Origin: Cryptosporangium sp044454545
GTDB lineage: Bacteria > Actinomycetota > Actinomycetes > Mycobacteriales > Cryptosporangiaceae
NCBI RefSeq assembly: GCF_044454545.1
Contig: NZ_JBITDV010000017.1
Location: 62,001-126,000, forward strand
Direction of reading: 5' to 3'
Length of the DNA stretch: 64,000 nucleotides
The translations under genes and the position numbers were made by a program. Under the pieces are notes generated by a model, which had not been told where the DNA came from, did not search any database, and worked only from the letters and a program-made list of their open reading frames with translations. Below, in pieces: positions 25,801 to 33,607 of this stretch; position 1 is the stretch's first letter, and every line of letters begins with the position of its first letter.

Positions 25801-26098
25801 GGCGATCGTCGATACCGCGAGCCGCGTAGTCGCGCTGTGCCTCAACGCGGGTGACCTCGAGCGCGCTCGATGGGCGGCCGAGAAGGCGTGGCTCGCGGAC
25901 GTCCTCCGCGACAGCGATGTCACCTGGCGCGACCACATCCGGATCGCGGCGCACGCGGGGAACCGCGCCGAGCTTGAACAACTGCTCGAGTCGCTGATGA
26001 CAGCGCGGGAAGCTGAGGTTCCAGAGGACCTGGATACGCTTACCTACCGATTGCTGTGCGATGTAATGCCGGACCGACTGGGAATTGGCCATGAGTGA
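22823..26098 (+). CDS. LysM - transmembrane - BTAD fusion regulator
   Basis: 1091 residues from ATG 22823, overlapping the CpaF stop. Order: signal/anchor and a second TM (about 10-75), TM at about 110-130 (RLAAALVAAVLVASAPAVAS), two LysM domains (YVVGSGDTLAGIAQRFLGDA and YTVQNGDALAAIADRFLGDP), a Pro/Ser/Thr linker, another TM (GAPLAVAGLVAAGILAELSR, about 370-390), a large cytoplasmic part, and a C-terminal winged-helix/BTAD module (TEIAVYLAARGSRGATTDQL to the end). A LysM peptidoglycan sensor joined through the membrane to a transcription-activator-type module suggests that cell-wall state is sensed and passed to gene control or to the ATPase. This domain set accompanies Tad-like modules in actinobacterial elements; its function is not established. 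Confidence 0.85.
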   Translation: MSLLSTRPASAARRLATGLAALVTVLGVTLGGPVALASWAPSPLPDHLPSGAEVIDALTAPDSGVLFLRVLAGVAWLAWLSFTLCVLVEIAGAASRRPSFRLPGLGGPQRLAAALVAAVLVASAPAVASGATPASAAPATATWLDTSRVLETSVDQTAVPEVYVVGSGDTLAGIAQRFLGDADRYPALGMSAGIDDYDVIQAGEQIWLPANSYDRGAQVHATGSVVTAAGIYTVQNGDALAAIADRFLGDPGRFGELARANGIADPNRINPGQRLVVPAGARDRGPQPRATGSFTPAKTSEPAPAPPSTPSPRATPRTPLPSDPTTASPRDPSPTASPSRIEASSTPSQPEAAATDRVSSLEYALPIGAPLAVAGLVAAGILAELSRRRRRQQQHRPVGRRIPTPPEPRPETELRAAAQRIAAERLDQAVRWLGRALTTRPPGAMPDIVGVWLDGEAVHLLLTKPCAGPPTPWIDDGSRWTLPADIELSAADELPAPFPALAAIGSQPGTHLLLDVERLGFVTLTGDMDRRQALLRYLAAELATNSWSDHVEVTLVGAAAGEIAALRSLSGNGRIDVADTVNAGVARMLRRIDEVATAGVPATDPVAERIADDVADGWAPHILLVANVEEADRTALAELSTQLAATGRCAAAVVVAADVAIGEWSVDIQDDGGVGIPFLGVEAAASDLVAAGLRRAELEAVAEVLETADLGTEPSASGDVDPVVWPAVPPAPEIESWAAGTDAAGGLHPPPSVDEPEFVLADASPDAGRSDPSIPLGRAGDVALDDAEHVSGDLGPLPSPRPTETRPVTSSMDPTLDRDFGAWTDADPTRLRIGIIGPVTLDAPGSPPRNRRLFHTEIAVYLAARGSRGATTDQLDDALWPDRIIGQGSRRVAVTRTRTWLGKTSGGEKWLPELTTDRRYRLRDDYLLDWHLFRRLRTRGESKGADGVSDLCTALALVRGAPLANADVAYGSNTRSPYPWLAASDIAPVHLVSAIVDTASRVVALCLNAGDLERARWAAEKAWLADVLRDSDVTWRDHIRIAAHAGNRAELEQLLESLMTAREAEVPEDLDTLTYRLLCDVMPDRLGIGHE

Positions 26099-26121
26099 AG
26101 CCACAAAGGCCAGTAAGGGAT

Positions 26122-26166
26122 TGATGGTGGAGCCGCGACGTCCAGACTGCCGCAGCTCCACCATCA
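26122..26166. terminator. Bidirectional terminator hairpin
   Basis: TGATGGTGGAGC (26122-26133) and GCTCCACCATCA (26155-26166) are perfect 12-bp complements with a 21-base loop. It lies between the stop of the LysM-BTAD gene (+) and the end of the small membrane gene (-), so it can end both transcripts. Confidence 0.6.
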
Positions 26167-26176
26167 TGCAGTGGAT

Positions 26177-26443
26177 CTACGGTTCAGTTCGGTCGACGTC
26201 GCGCTTTGTGTGCCGACTCCGACGAGCATGATCGATATCTGTTACAGCAGCAGCATCGTGCCCTTCAGTCGAAATCTCTGGTTGCTCAGGTGAGCTCTCT
26301 ATCTCGATAGACCCTAGGCCGAACAGCTTGACAACGACTCGCAGATGCTTCGGGCTCTTCCCTACCCTTGCGGTCAACGCTAGAGAAGTTGCGAGCATCA
26401 GGACTGCTGCCACGAAGACGACCGCGGGAACGGTCGTCCACAT
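26177..26443 (-). CDS. Small membrane protein
   Basis: 88 residues. One N-terminal transmembrane helix (MWTTVPAVVFVAAVLMLATSLALTAR) is followed by a basic segment (VGKSPKHLRVVVKLFGLGSI) and an acidic/basic tail. No family is recognised. It lies convergent to the Tad-like operon, separated by a strong hairpin. GC content is lower than average. A weak candidate gene, kept because of the well-formed TM and its fit to the terminator. Confidence 0.45.
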   Translation of the reverse strand: MWTTVPAVVFVAAVLMLATSLALTARVGKSPKHLRVVVKLFGLGSIEIESSPEQPEISTEGHDAAAVTDIDHARRSRHTKRDVDRTEP

Positions 26444-26859
26444 ACTGTCTCGCTGCCTAGGCCCCGACCAGTGCGTTCATTGCAGCGGTCCTTCCGTCTC
26501 TGTGGGCAGGTGCTGGTGGGACGTGTAGTTTCGATCGGGCCCAGCTATCCCGATCCATGTGCAGCTAAGTCACGATCGCGACGCCTCTCGTTAATTCAAC
26601 TTGGTGTCCCAGATGTTCACATCCGCCCAGCGGTCACGGCGCTGACGTCCCCACCGAGTGGCCTTTCGACCCCTTGAGACTTCCGAACGTCTCGCAGAAA
26701 CGATAGCGCGCTGCTAGCCGCGAACGCGACGGTCGCGCTACTAAGCGCCATCAGGTGTGGGCGGTGGCGTCCATCGTTCACGAGTAATCCGCGCAACATG
26801 CTGTCGAGGAGCGGCGCCTCGGCGCCCTTCGGCTGATGCGCGCCGACGCGTCTGCAGCG
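26444..26859. other. Intergenic region
   Basis: About 400 bases with no supported gene on either strand. Composition is less GC-rich. It joins the small membrane gene to the decayed GNAT gene and looks like degraded sequence. No repeat or promoter was recognised. Confidence 0.4.
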
Positions 26860-27282
26860 AGCTTTCGTATGTCGCGCGGACCCGCGTGCGGCTGCGCTCG
26901 ACGGCGAGCGAATGCATGTTCTTCGGGCCGACCGGCGAGCAGTTTCTCGCGGATAGCGTGGGCAAGTCAGTTCCTACGCCAAGGCGTCCGGACCATCAGC
27001 TCGAAGATCCCGAGTGTGCGCTGTCCAGCGGCAGGGAGGGTCGAGGTCGTCCCACCGCAAGCTGGTAGTGCGCAGCGAACCACCACAGATGTAGCCGACG
27101 AATCGGTCGTGGTCGTAGCCGAGGACGCATTCCCGGGGAGGGAGCGTCAGATGCCCGGCGAGATGATCGGCGGACATCTCCACGGTGCGGAACAGTTGCG
27201 GAGCCGGTCGGCGTAGACGTCGATACTGACGCCGCGGGCAAGGCGTGGGGCGGCGACATGCCGCAGTTTGACGTCGGGCATG
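26860..27282 (-). pseudogene. Decayed GNAT acetyltransferase gene
   Basis: Pieces of one GNAT protein appear in order in different frames, starting 2 bases after the stop of the XRE/TPR gene: MPDVKLRHVAAPRL..VYADRLR, then in another frame LFRTVEMSADHLAGHLTLPP and VLGYDHDRFVGYICGG, then IFELMVRTPWRRN followed by an in-frame TGA (26967-26969), LAHAIREKLLAGRPEEHA, and in a further frame LAVERSRTRVRATYES. This is the GNAT order (acceptor strand, FELM strand, acetyl-CoA loop, xAV(E)xxNxxA-type helix). At least three frameshifts and one stop make it inactive. It was probably co-transcribed with the regulator upstream. Confidence 0.75.
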
Positions 27283-27284
27283 GG

Positions 27285-28565
27285 TCAGGCTGAAATCGTG
27301 GCGTCGAACCGGTCGACCCAGTCGCGGGCGGCACGGCTGTCGTCCCAGTGGGCGAAGTCGTCACGGACCGCGTGGAACCGACGGAGGAGCCGCCCGGAGC
27401 GCAGGGTCCGGACTTGCTCGAGCGGCTGCGCGGCCGCCTCGACGGCCCCGTCGACTTCACGCAGGCTCAAGCGGGCGTCGGCAAGCATGAGGCCGCGGCT
27501 CGCGCGATTGCGATCGGCCATCGGTGCTGTTCCCGACAGTGCGCGCTGAGCGAGGTCCTCGGCGAGCCGATACCGGCCGAGCGAGCGAGCAGCGTTGCAC
27601 GCAAAGGCGTCGACCTCCGCGTGGTCCACGAACTCAAGCCAAACGGCGGGGGGCCCGGCTATTGCTTTGCCCAGCGCGTCGTGGGCGCGGCCGACCGCGC
27701 GGTTCGACGCGCCAACCAACCCTTGGGCCGCGTAGCCTTCCGCAGACCATCCGTGCATCACGGCCGCGATCCGTGGCTCGCGCCGAGCGCCCGGGCCAGC
27801 CGTGCCGGCCTGAGCGATGGCTAGAACCTCGCCCCACCTCTCGGCCTCGCTCGCTCGATAAGCCATGAGGTTCCAGATTTGCGACTGCAGCAGCGAGTCC
27901 CGCGCCAACGCGGCTGCAGTATGCGCCCGGTCGAGATAGGCAGCGGCCTCCCGGGAGCTGCCGGCATCAAGAGCGAACCAGCCAGCGGCCGCCAAGTACT
28001 GGCCCTGCAGCCCGCAAACCGCTGTGCGTACCCGCTCGGTCATCGCCACCTGGTCGACGAGGCGCTCGATCTCAGTCACAACCTCGTTCGCGGCCGCCGC
28101 CAGCGCGGCGCCGCCTCGCTGCTGGTCGAGAGCTCGCAGGTCCTTCAGAGGCTGCGCGAGCCGTTCAAGGTCGGCCATGCCGAGCCGTTGGATACCGCCG
28201 AGCTCGGGAAGCGTTAGCGACACAGTGCCGGTGATGCCAGCGATGAGCAGGAAACGCCGTCGATTCATGTCTGCCTCCACCGGAACCTGGGACGGGGCCG
28301 CCAAGGGGCCCCGATACCCGACGGGCGGAATGAAGCCGAGGTCGAGCGCCGAGCAGCCGAAGACCTGCTCCAGCGCAGCGCGATAGTCGGTCTGAGGCCA
28401 GAGCGTTTGCCCGGACAGCAACCGGTAGACCCACCGCACGGTCGCCACCTGGTTGGCGGCCGAGCAGCCGGCCATGACTCGATTCACCTCGTCGGCCAGC
28501 CCTTGCCGGGTAAAGCCGAGCTGGGCCATGCGAGCGGCCAACCGGGCGTTGCGGCTTCGCGCCAC
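27285..28565 (-). CDS. XRE-type regulator with TPR-like sensor domain
   Basis: 426 residues from GTG 28565 with GGAGGG upstream; the frame is open much further, but the extension is not conserved-looking. The HTH is at 1-75 (VARSRNARLAARMAQLGFTR..VYRLLSGQTLWPQTDYRAAL). A short Tat-like stretch (NRRRFLLIAGITGTVSLTLP, about 100-120) follows, then a helical TPR-like region to the end (YLDRAHTAAALARDSLLQSQ, YRLAEDLAQRALSG). This is a known actinobacterial regulator type (NsdA-like), often beside DUF or GNAT genes. It likely represses or activates the divergent gene at 28769 and the decayed GNAT gene downstream. Confidence 0.8.
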   Translation of the reverse strand: MARSRNARLAARMAQLGFTRQGLADEVNRVMAGCSAANQVATVRWVYRLLSGQTLWPQTDYRAALEQVFGCSALDLGFIPPVGYRGPLAAPSQVPVEADMNRRRFLLIAGITGTVSLTLPELGGIQRLGMADLERLAQPLKDLRALDQQRGGAALAAAANEVVTEIERLVDQVAMTERVRTAVCGLQGQYLAAAGWFALDAGSSREAAAYLDRAHTAAALARDSLLQSQIWNLMAYRASEAERWGEVLAIAQAGTAGPGARREPRIAAVMHGWSAEGYAAQGLVGASNRAVGRAHDALGKAIAGPPAVWLEFVDHAEVDAFACNAARSLGRYRLAEDLAQRALSGTAPMADRNRASRGLMLADARLSLREVDGAVEAAAQPLEQVRTLRSGRLLRRFHAVRDDFAHWDDSRAARDWVDRFDATISA

Positions 28566-28768
28566 CGACGTGCTCCCTCCATGTGCACTATGAAAAACGC
28601 TAGTCCGGTGGAGGCTGCCAACGCCGTTCGTCAACATGGCGAATTCAGGTTTTTTGGTCAGGGTGCGTGCGAGCTGGAGGGCCCGGTCCGACATTCCGCG
28701 CGAGCTCGGCGGTCGATTTCGATAGGGGCAGCGCCAAAATTCGTCACCACTGTCGCGGGAGCACACCC

Positions 28769-29332
28769 ATGGACCCTGCCAAGGACGCGGACCCACCGGC
28801 CGCGGGCATCCGTTACCTTCGCCAGCCGGCCGGGTTGGGCGGTGCGGGCAGTCGGGTTTCGCTCGCCGCTGCTCTGCCTTTCCTGCGGCCTGGATTGGAG
28901 GACGCTGTCGATCCACTGCCCACTGCGCCTGGCCGTGGCGTTGCGTCGGAACTGGGCGACCTACGTGCGGCGATGCTCTACGGCCTGCTGGCCGAGGAAA
29001 CCCAGCTCACGTATCGAATCAACGCCGTCCATGTGATCGCCGACGCCCCGCCGGTGACCGCGGAGATGTACTTCCGCCTGCTCACGGTTCGTGCGGAAAT
29101 CGTCCGCACCCTTGCGGCGGACGTCGGAGCAGACATGCACGACGCCCGCGAGGTCGGCCTGAGCTGGGAGGAGATCGCCGAGGCGCGAACAATCAGCGTC
29201 GAGGAAGCGCGAGACGATTTCGGCCAGTGGATCGACGCCCAGGCGGCCCTGTGGGAGAGCGGCGTCGTAGTCGGAGGCCGACGACTCGGCCTCTCTCGCG
29301 GCGCCAGCGACGGCGCCCGAGGCTTCATCTGA
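28769..29332 (+). CDS. Protein of unknown function, divergent to the TPR regulator
   Basis: 187 residues from ATG 28769 (longer frame upstream lacks a ribosome binding site). After a variable N-terminus the sequence is helical and acidic: LRAAMLYGLLAEETQLTYRI, YFRLLTVRAEIVRTLAADVG, VGLSWEEIAEARTISVEEAR. The last part resembles a small helix-turn-helix (SWEEIAEARTISVEEARDDF), so DNA binding is possible. No membrane segment. It is divergent from the XRE/TPR gene with a 200-base promoter region, suggesting it is that regulator's target. Function unknown. Confidence 0.55.
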   Translation: MDPAKDADPPAAGIRYLRQPAGLGGAGSRVSLAAALPFLRPGLEDAVDPLPTAPGRGVASELGDLRAAMLYGLLAEETQLTYRINAVHVIADAPPVTAEMYFRLLTVRAEIVRTLAADVGADMHDAREVGLSWEEIAEARTISVEEARDDFGQWIDAQAALWESGVVVGGRRLGLSRGASDGARGFI

Positions 29333-29441
29333 CTGCATGCAAGGGCCTCGTGCTGACCCGCCTTGCAGATTACGTCGCTGATGAAGTCCGGTAGGACCCC
29401 GGCTGGGACGCGATGTTCGCCGAGTTGTCGCTTCGTACGAC

Positions 29442-29468
29442 ACCCCCGCCACGTCAGGTGGCGGGGGT
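29442..29468. terminator. Perfect 11-bp terminator hairpin between convergent genes
   Basis: ACCCCCGCCAC (29442-29452), loop GTCAG, GTGGCGGGGGT (29458-29468). The stop codon of the minus-strand gene lies in the loop and second arm. It separates the + strand gene ending at 29332 from the converging gene and can end both. Confidence 0.7.
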
Positions 29469-30119
29469 CTCGTCGTCTCGCACCGACGTGGGGTAGCGCC
29501 GGACCCCTGTAGTCCTGATCCTCGACCGTGTCCGGGAGAAGCCGTTCGGGGTGTCGCTGTGCAGGACGCTGCTGGACGCGCGCCACCATCGCTTGCCCTG
29601 CGCATCGGTGAAGACGGCTATCCACATAGGGCTGCTTGGATCGTCAATTTCTATCTCAACGGCAGCGTTGGGAGCCAGCCCGCCGATCCCGTACCGGAGC
29701 CACTCCTCCGGGTAGCGCCGAAGTGTCCCAATCTCCCCAGCGTCAGGTTTCTCGGATGTTCGGAAGACTCGCACCGACTTCCCGCGGGGAAGTGGCAGTC
29801 GGAAAAGCGGAGTCTGGCCCCTGCCTCGGTCTGGGAATTCCTGGCCTCTGTGCACCATGAAGTAGACGCTGGTCAGCGGGAACGGCGAATTGTTCGTTAG
29901 CGTGATGACCCATTCGGCGAGAAGCTGGCCCTCGTCGTTGACGTCGACGCCGGCCCGCGCCATCACTTGGCGTGCTTGTTCACCGCTCTGCCAACGCCTC
30001 TCGCTGCGGGCCGTCCGCACGGCAATGATCACGGCCGCGATGGCGGCGAGCATCGCGACGCTCGTGGCGATGGCCTCGATCCAGGCTGGCCAGTCGAGCC
30101 CGCTCTCGCAGTGCGCCAT
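29454..30119 (-). CDS. Membrane-anchored protein of unknown function
   Basis: 221 residues from ATG 30119. One N-terminal transmembrane helix (WIEAIATSVAMLAAIAAVII, about 11-30) is followed by basic residues (RTARSERRWQ) and a beta-rich cytoplasmic domain: LAEWVITLTNNSPFPLTSVY, SSPMWIAVFTDAQGKRWWRA. This design (single TM plus a C2-like/Ig-like cytoplasmic domain with a WxR tail) is widespread in actinobacteria but has no known function. It ends in the terminator hairpin and is followed by the mycosin cassette after a 400-base gap. Confidence 0.65.
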   Translation of the reverse strand: MAHCESGLDWPAWIEAIATSVAMLAAIAAVIIAVRTARSERRWQSGEQARQVMARAGVDVNDEGQLLAEWVITLTNNSPFPLTSVYFMVHRGQEFPDRGRGQTPLFRLPLPRGKSVRVFRTSEKPDAGEIGTLRRYPEEWLRYGIGGLAPNAAVEIEIDDPSSPMWIAVFTDAQGKRWWRASSSVLHSDTPNGFSRTRSRIRTTGVRRYPTSVRDDETPAT

Positions 30120-30521
30120 CCGTGCAGAGTAGAGGGTAGTGAAGCAAGGCGAGCCTTGTTTGCGCTGGTCATCCCCCGCGAGAGTGTCGGCGCTTCCTCC
30201 CGGATTCTGGGTATCGGCTAGAACGGGTCACCGGATCCAAACTGCGCGAGTAGGGCACTGATCAAGGGCCCCGCCACGTTCTGCGGCCGCGGCCCGGTCG
30301 AGCACTGGACCTGCTGGACGACGAGGGGGTTTTGGTCGCGGGTGGGCGCATCCCGACCTCCCTGGGGTTCGCGTCGTTGCTGAAGTCCTACGGGCGAGCC
30401 AGTCGGTTCCGCGTGGTCGCAGCGAGTTACCCGACGACGCGGTGCGTTCGTCGCCGGCCTGTCGACGTCGAGCCCGGCGGCCTGGGCTTCCGAGAATGCT
30501 CGGTAGCCGACGCCGAGGCCC
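30120..30521. other. Intergenic region
   Basis: About 400 bases between the promoter side of the membrane-protein gene and the end of the mycosin gene. A + strand frame of 88 codons (30332-30598) is open, but it overlaps the protease gene and has no recognisable product. Probably degraded or non-coding. Confidence 0.4.
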
Positions 30522-31694
30522 CTACCGAGTGGTTGACCGTGTCCGAGACGGAAGGGCAGCCGGTCCTGGCGCGCAACGACGATTTCCGCGCCTTCTGATC
30601 CCGACTAGGGCTGCGACGACTGCGAGCAGGGTGACGACGATAAATCCGACTATGAGCACGCTCGTAAGGAGCCAAGATGAGTCGAAGTTGGTGACCGAAA
30701 CCGCTGAGCTGGTCGGAAGCGCGGTCGCTGGGCTCGATTCCGTGAGGGTCGAGTCGGCCAGGGCGTCCACGATGTTCAGGCTGCCGTTGCCGTGGATGAT
30801 GTCGGGTCCGGGATCGCCCAGATCAGTGGCGTGTCGATAGAACAACGCGGCTAGCTGGTCGGCCGTCAGCTTTGGAAACTGCGCACGGGCGAGCGCGAAG
30901 CCGCCGGCGACGATCGCAGTGGACATGCTGGTTCCGGTGCCTGGTGCGTAGGTGTCTCGCCCCGTCGGGACAGGCAGATCCGAGCCGGGTGCCGCCAGGC
31001 CGGTGCGTTTCCCAACTCCCTGCGAGATTGGGTCGATGGTTCCGTCTTGGCGCAGCGCCATCACCGGGACGGTCCCGTCGAGGATCGGCAGCGCGCTTTG
31101 CCGGTCGTTGCCCGCTCCGACGACGACCGGCACTCCCTTCATGTGGGCCTCCGCCAGTGCGTCGGGCAGGTCCGCGTCGTAGGTGACAGCGAGGGAGATC
31201 GAGATGACGTCGGCGCCCAGGTGTAAGGCCCACCGGATGGCAACGGTGACGTTATTCGCATCGCCGAGCGAGCCATCGCGGCTGATCTTGATCGGCAGGA
31301 TTTTCGCGTCCGGGGCGATGCCGAGGACTCCGTCGCGATGGCCGGGACCGTGGCCGTGGCCGGCGATCAGGGCCGCCATCTCGGTGCCGTGGTACTCGCC
31401 GTTCTCAATACCTTGGGGTTTGCCGGTATAGATGTCGATGCCGGGCAGGACGTTGCCGACGAGGTCCGGGTGGTCTGTCTGGACACCGTCGTCGATGACC
31501 GCCACAACGACGCCTGCGCCGCGCGTAATCTTGTGGGCGTCGGCGACGTGCAGGCTGGTCAATTGCCACGATTGGTCGCGGACGCTATCGGCCGCGGCTG
31601 TGCCAGGGAATGCCGCGATGGCGACGCCCATCACGAACGCGACGACAAGAACAGCCAGGTAGGCGGGCCGCGGGGCCGAAATCTTGGCGGTCAT
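30522..31694 (-). CDS. Mycosin-like S8 serine protease (type VII secretion type)
   Basis: 390 residues from ATG 31694, overlapping the previous stop (ATGA); the frame is open upstream but overlaps that gene. Signal peptide (about 10-35), then a subtilisin domain: Asp box VVVAVIDDGVQTDHPDL (Asp68), His box GEYHGTEMAALIAG (His102), Ser box GTGTSMSTAIVAGG (Ser256). A C-terminal transmembrane helix (LTSVLIVGFIVVTLLAVVAA) and a basic tail follow. All three catalytic residues and the C-terminal anchor match mycosins, the membrane proteases of ESX systems. It is the last gene of a three-gene cassette with WXG-like and EspC-like genes; no EccB-EccE genes are present. Confidence 0.88.
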   Translation of the reverse strand: MTAKISAPRPAYLAVLVVAFVMGVAIAAFPGTAAADSVRDQSWQLTSLHVADAHKITRGAGVVVAVIDDGVQTDHPDLVGNVLPGIDIYTGKPQGIENGEYHGTEMAALIAGHGHGPGHRDGVLGIAPDAKILPIKISRDGSLGDANNVTVAIRWALHLGADVISISLAVTYDADLPDALAEAHMKGVPVVVGAGNDRQSALPILDGTVPVMALRQDGTIDPISQGVGKRTGLAAPGSDLPVPTGRDTYAPGTGTSMSTAIVAGGFALARAQFPKLTADQLAALFYRHATDLGDPGPDIIHGNGSLNIVDALADSTLTESSPATALPTSSAVSVTNFDSSWLLTSVLIVGFIVVTLLAVVAALVGIRRRGNRRCAPGPAALPSRTRSTTR

Positions 31695-33604
31695 CGGTGT
31701 CCGATCGCAGGTCCGGTGGCCTCTGGTGGAGGCGGGTTGGGCGGCTCGACCACCGGACGAGCTGACGTACGCGGAGCGAAGACGGCGTCCGCAGCGTGGC
31801 GACCCCTCGGCGCGCGGGGGCCATTGGTCTCGTCCTGCGGGGGCAACGCGGCGGGTCGCGTGTCTCCGGCCGATCCGGTCGTCGTAGTCGTCCGCCCACG
31901 AAGCTGCGGCGACGGATTCAATCGAGCACGTTCGCCGTCTCCCGGTGACGTGGTACGCCGGTCCCGGTGTCGACCCTGCAGCGCTGGGGCCAGCTGTCCG
32001 CCGCTGCTTGCAGGCGGTATCGGGTCTGGGACAGGGCTGGCCGCAGTCGGCGCCGAGACCGGGGTGTGGCGCGGGGGCCAAACCGGGCGCGGCGATGGCC
32101 GGGCCACTCGGACCCTGCGCGGCGGATGCTCCGGTTGCGCCGTCGGAAGTCGACCGGGTTCGGCCGGCGGGCGCTCCCTCCGCTCGGGAGCGAGTTCGCC
32201 GGCTGCGAGTGGGCGGGTATCGGGAAGGGCTGGTGCTCGTCCGGTCGGTATCTGTCGGCTCGGGGGCGAATTGCGTCCGGCAATCGGCGGCGGAGGTAGA
32301 CGACGTGCTCCGACCTCGATCGGAGCGCTGCTGCGTCCGCGCAACTTGGGGGACGCCGTCTGAGGAACGCGGTCGGCGCTTGGTGTTGCGCCCAGTGGCT
32401 GGGCGGATTCGCTTGGGCGGACCAGGCGTCCGCGCAGTCTGACAGGGGCATTGGGATCGCGAGTCCCGCGCAAAGGTGGCGGCGCGGGCGGCAACGCGGC
32501 ATTACGCCGGCCGCCCAGAAGGGGAGCGCGTGGCGTGGGTCCTGGCCCACCGGCCGTTGCCTCTGGTCGGGGCCCGGTCCGTCCCGGCAGCAAGGGCCGG
32601 AGCGCCGAGGGGGTAGCGGCCCGCCGAGGACCTGGAGCAGCAAGGCTCTCTGGCGGTGTCGGTACAGACGGCGACACGATGCTCCGGGCCACTGGCGGTA
32701 AGCCGTGACCAGGTGTTCCCACGCCCGGCTGACCGGAACCGGAGCCGACGTCCGGAGGCGCGTGCACGACGGGCGAGCCGGCCAACGTAGGGCCGGTCCC
32801 TGTGACGCTGCCGGGCGCATCTGCTGGTGCCGTCGGTGTAATTGGCTTCGTGGCGTAAGGACTCGTGGAGCCGGCCTCGGTGCTCGTCTCCGTGGGTCCC
32901 CGGAAGCGCACCGGCAGGCTCATCCCCGAACCGGTCGAGGCCAGGTGCGCGGCCAGCGACTGCACCATGGGAAGTGCGTGTGCGGTGTAGCGGGCGTCGA
33001 TCTCGTCCTGGGGAACCGAGTCACGTACTCGCCGCGCGATCGCTTCGTGGCCGGGGATACGGGCGGTGTTGGCGAGGAAACCGAGGAGGTCGTTGGCGTC
33101 CTGCGCCTGGAACAACGACCGGTCGGCAGCGCGGCGGACGCGTTCCAGCTCGGACTCGGCCTGCCACTGCCGGTAAAGCGATTCCACCTGCGACCGTGTC
33201 CGGCGAACGTTCTCGGCGACGCGGTCGATCGCCGCCGCGTGCCGCTCAGCTGCCCCCGACCATTCCTCTAACGAAGCCAGCGTCGCTCCGACCCTGAGCG
33301 CGTAGGCATCCGACGCCGGGCCGCGCCATCTGATTAGAGCGACGCGAGTGCGCTTGCCGGCGGACTGCCGGGTCGCGGACAGCCTTGTACTGAGGCGACG
33401 CCATTCGGTAGCGACGCGGCCGAGGGCGTCGGGATCGAACGCCTGCACCATCGGCCAGAGCATCCGGATATGGGCGACGTTCCGCGTATCCATCCAATCG
33501 GTCACGCCCCAACCACCTCTGGCGTCGGCCTGATACCCGCCCGTCTCCGCCGCTCGGCCGGCCGGTGGACCGAGGCGGTACCCGAAGTAGTCCTCGTCGG
33601 TCAC
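31691..33604 (-). CDS. WXG-like protein with long proline-rich tail
   Basis: 637 residues from GTG 33604. Residues about 45-180 form a helical hairpin of the WXG/PPE kind: helix, VALIRWRGPASDAYALR (the W-x-G turn at 93-95), then helix (LEEWSGAAERHAAAIDRVAE), followed by two more helices. Residues about 235-637 are almost entirely Pro, Arg, Ser, Thr and Ala (disordered). Type VII secretion substrates carry such helical hairpins, so this is a likely substrate or an adaptor exported with the mycosin's help (family knowledge and inference). The stop overlaps the mycosin ATG by 4 bases. The proline-rich tail makes strong antisense open frames that are not genes. Confidence 0.75.
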   Translation of the reverse strand: MTDEDYFGYRLGPPAGRAAETGGYQADARGGWGVTDWMDTRNVAHIRMLWPMVQAFDPDALGRVATEWRRLSTRLSATRQSAGKRTRVALIRWRGPASDAYALRVGATLASLEEWSGAAERHAAAIDRVAENVRRTRSQVESLYRQWQAESELERVRRAADRSLFQAQDANDLLGFLANTARIPGHEAIARRVRDSVPQDEIDARYTAHALPMVQSLAAHLASTGSGMSLPVRFRGPTETSTEAGSTSPYATKPITPTAPADAPGSVTGTGPTLAGSPVVHAPPDVGSGSGQPGVGTPGHGLPPVARSIVSPSVPTPPESLAAPGPRRAATPSALRPLLPGRTGPRPEATAGGPGPTPRAPLLGGRRNAALPPAPPPLRGTRDPNAPVRLRGRLVRPSESAQPLGATPSADRVPQTASPKLRGRSSAPIEVGARRLPPPPIAGRNSPPSRQIPTGRAPALPDTRPLAAGELAPERRERPPAEPGRLPTAQPEHPPRRVRVARPSPRPVWPPRHTPVSAPTAASPVPDPIPPASSGGQLAPALQGRHRDRRTTSPGDGERARLNPSPQLRGRTTTTTGSAGDTRPAALPPQDETNGPRAPRGRHAADAVFAPRTSARPVVEPPNPPPPEATGPAIGHR

Positions 33605-33607
33605 GAC

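Noticed and set aside
31338..32363. 341-codon + strand frame opposite the mycosin and WXG-like genes
   Set aside because: Caused by the proline-rich coding sequence on the minus strand; no domain.
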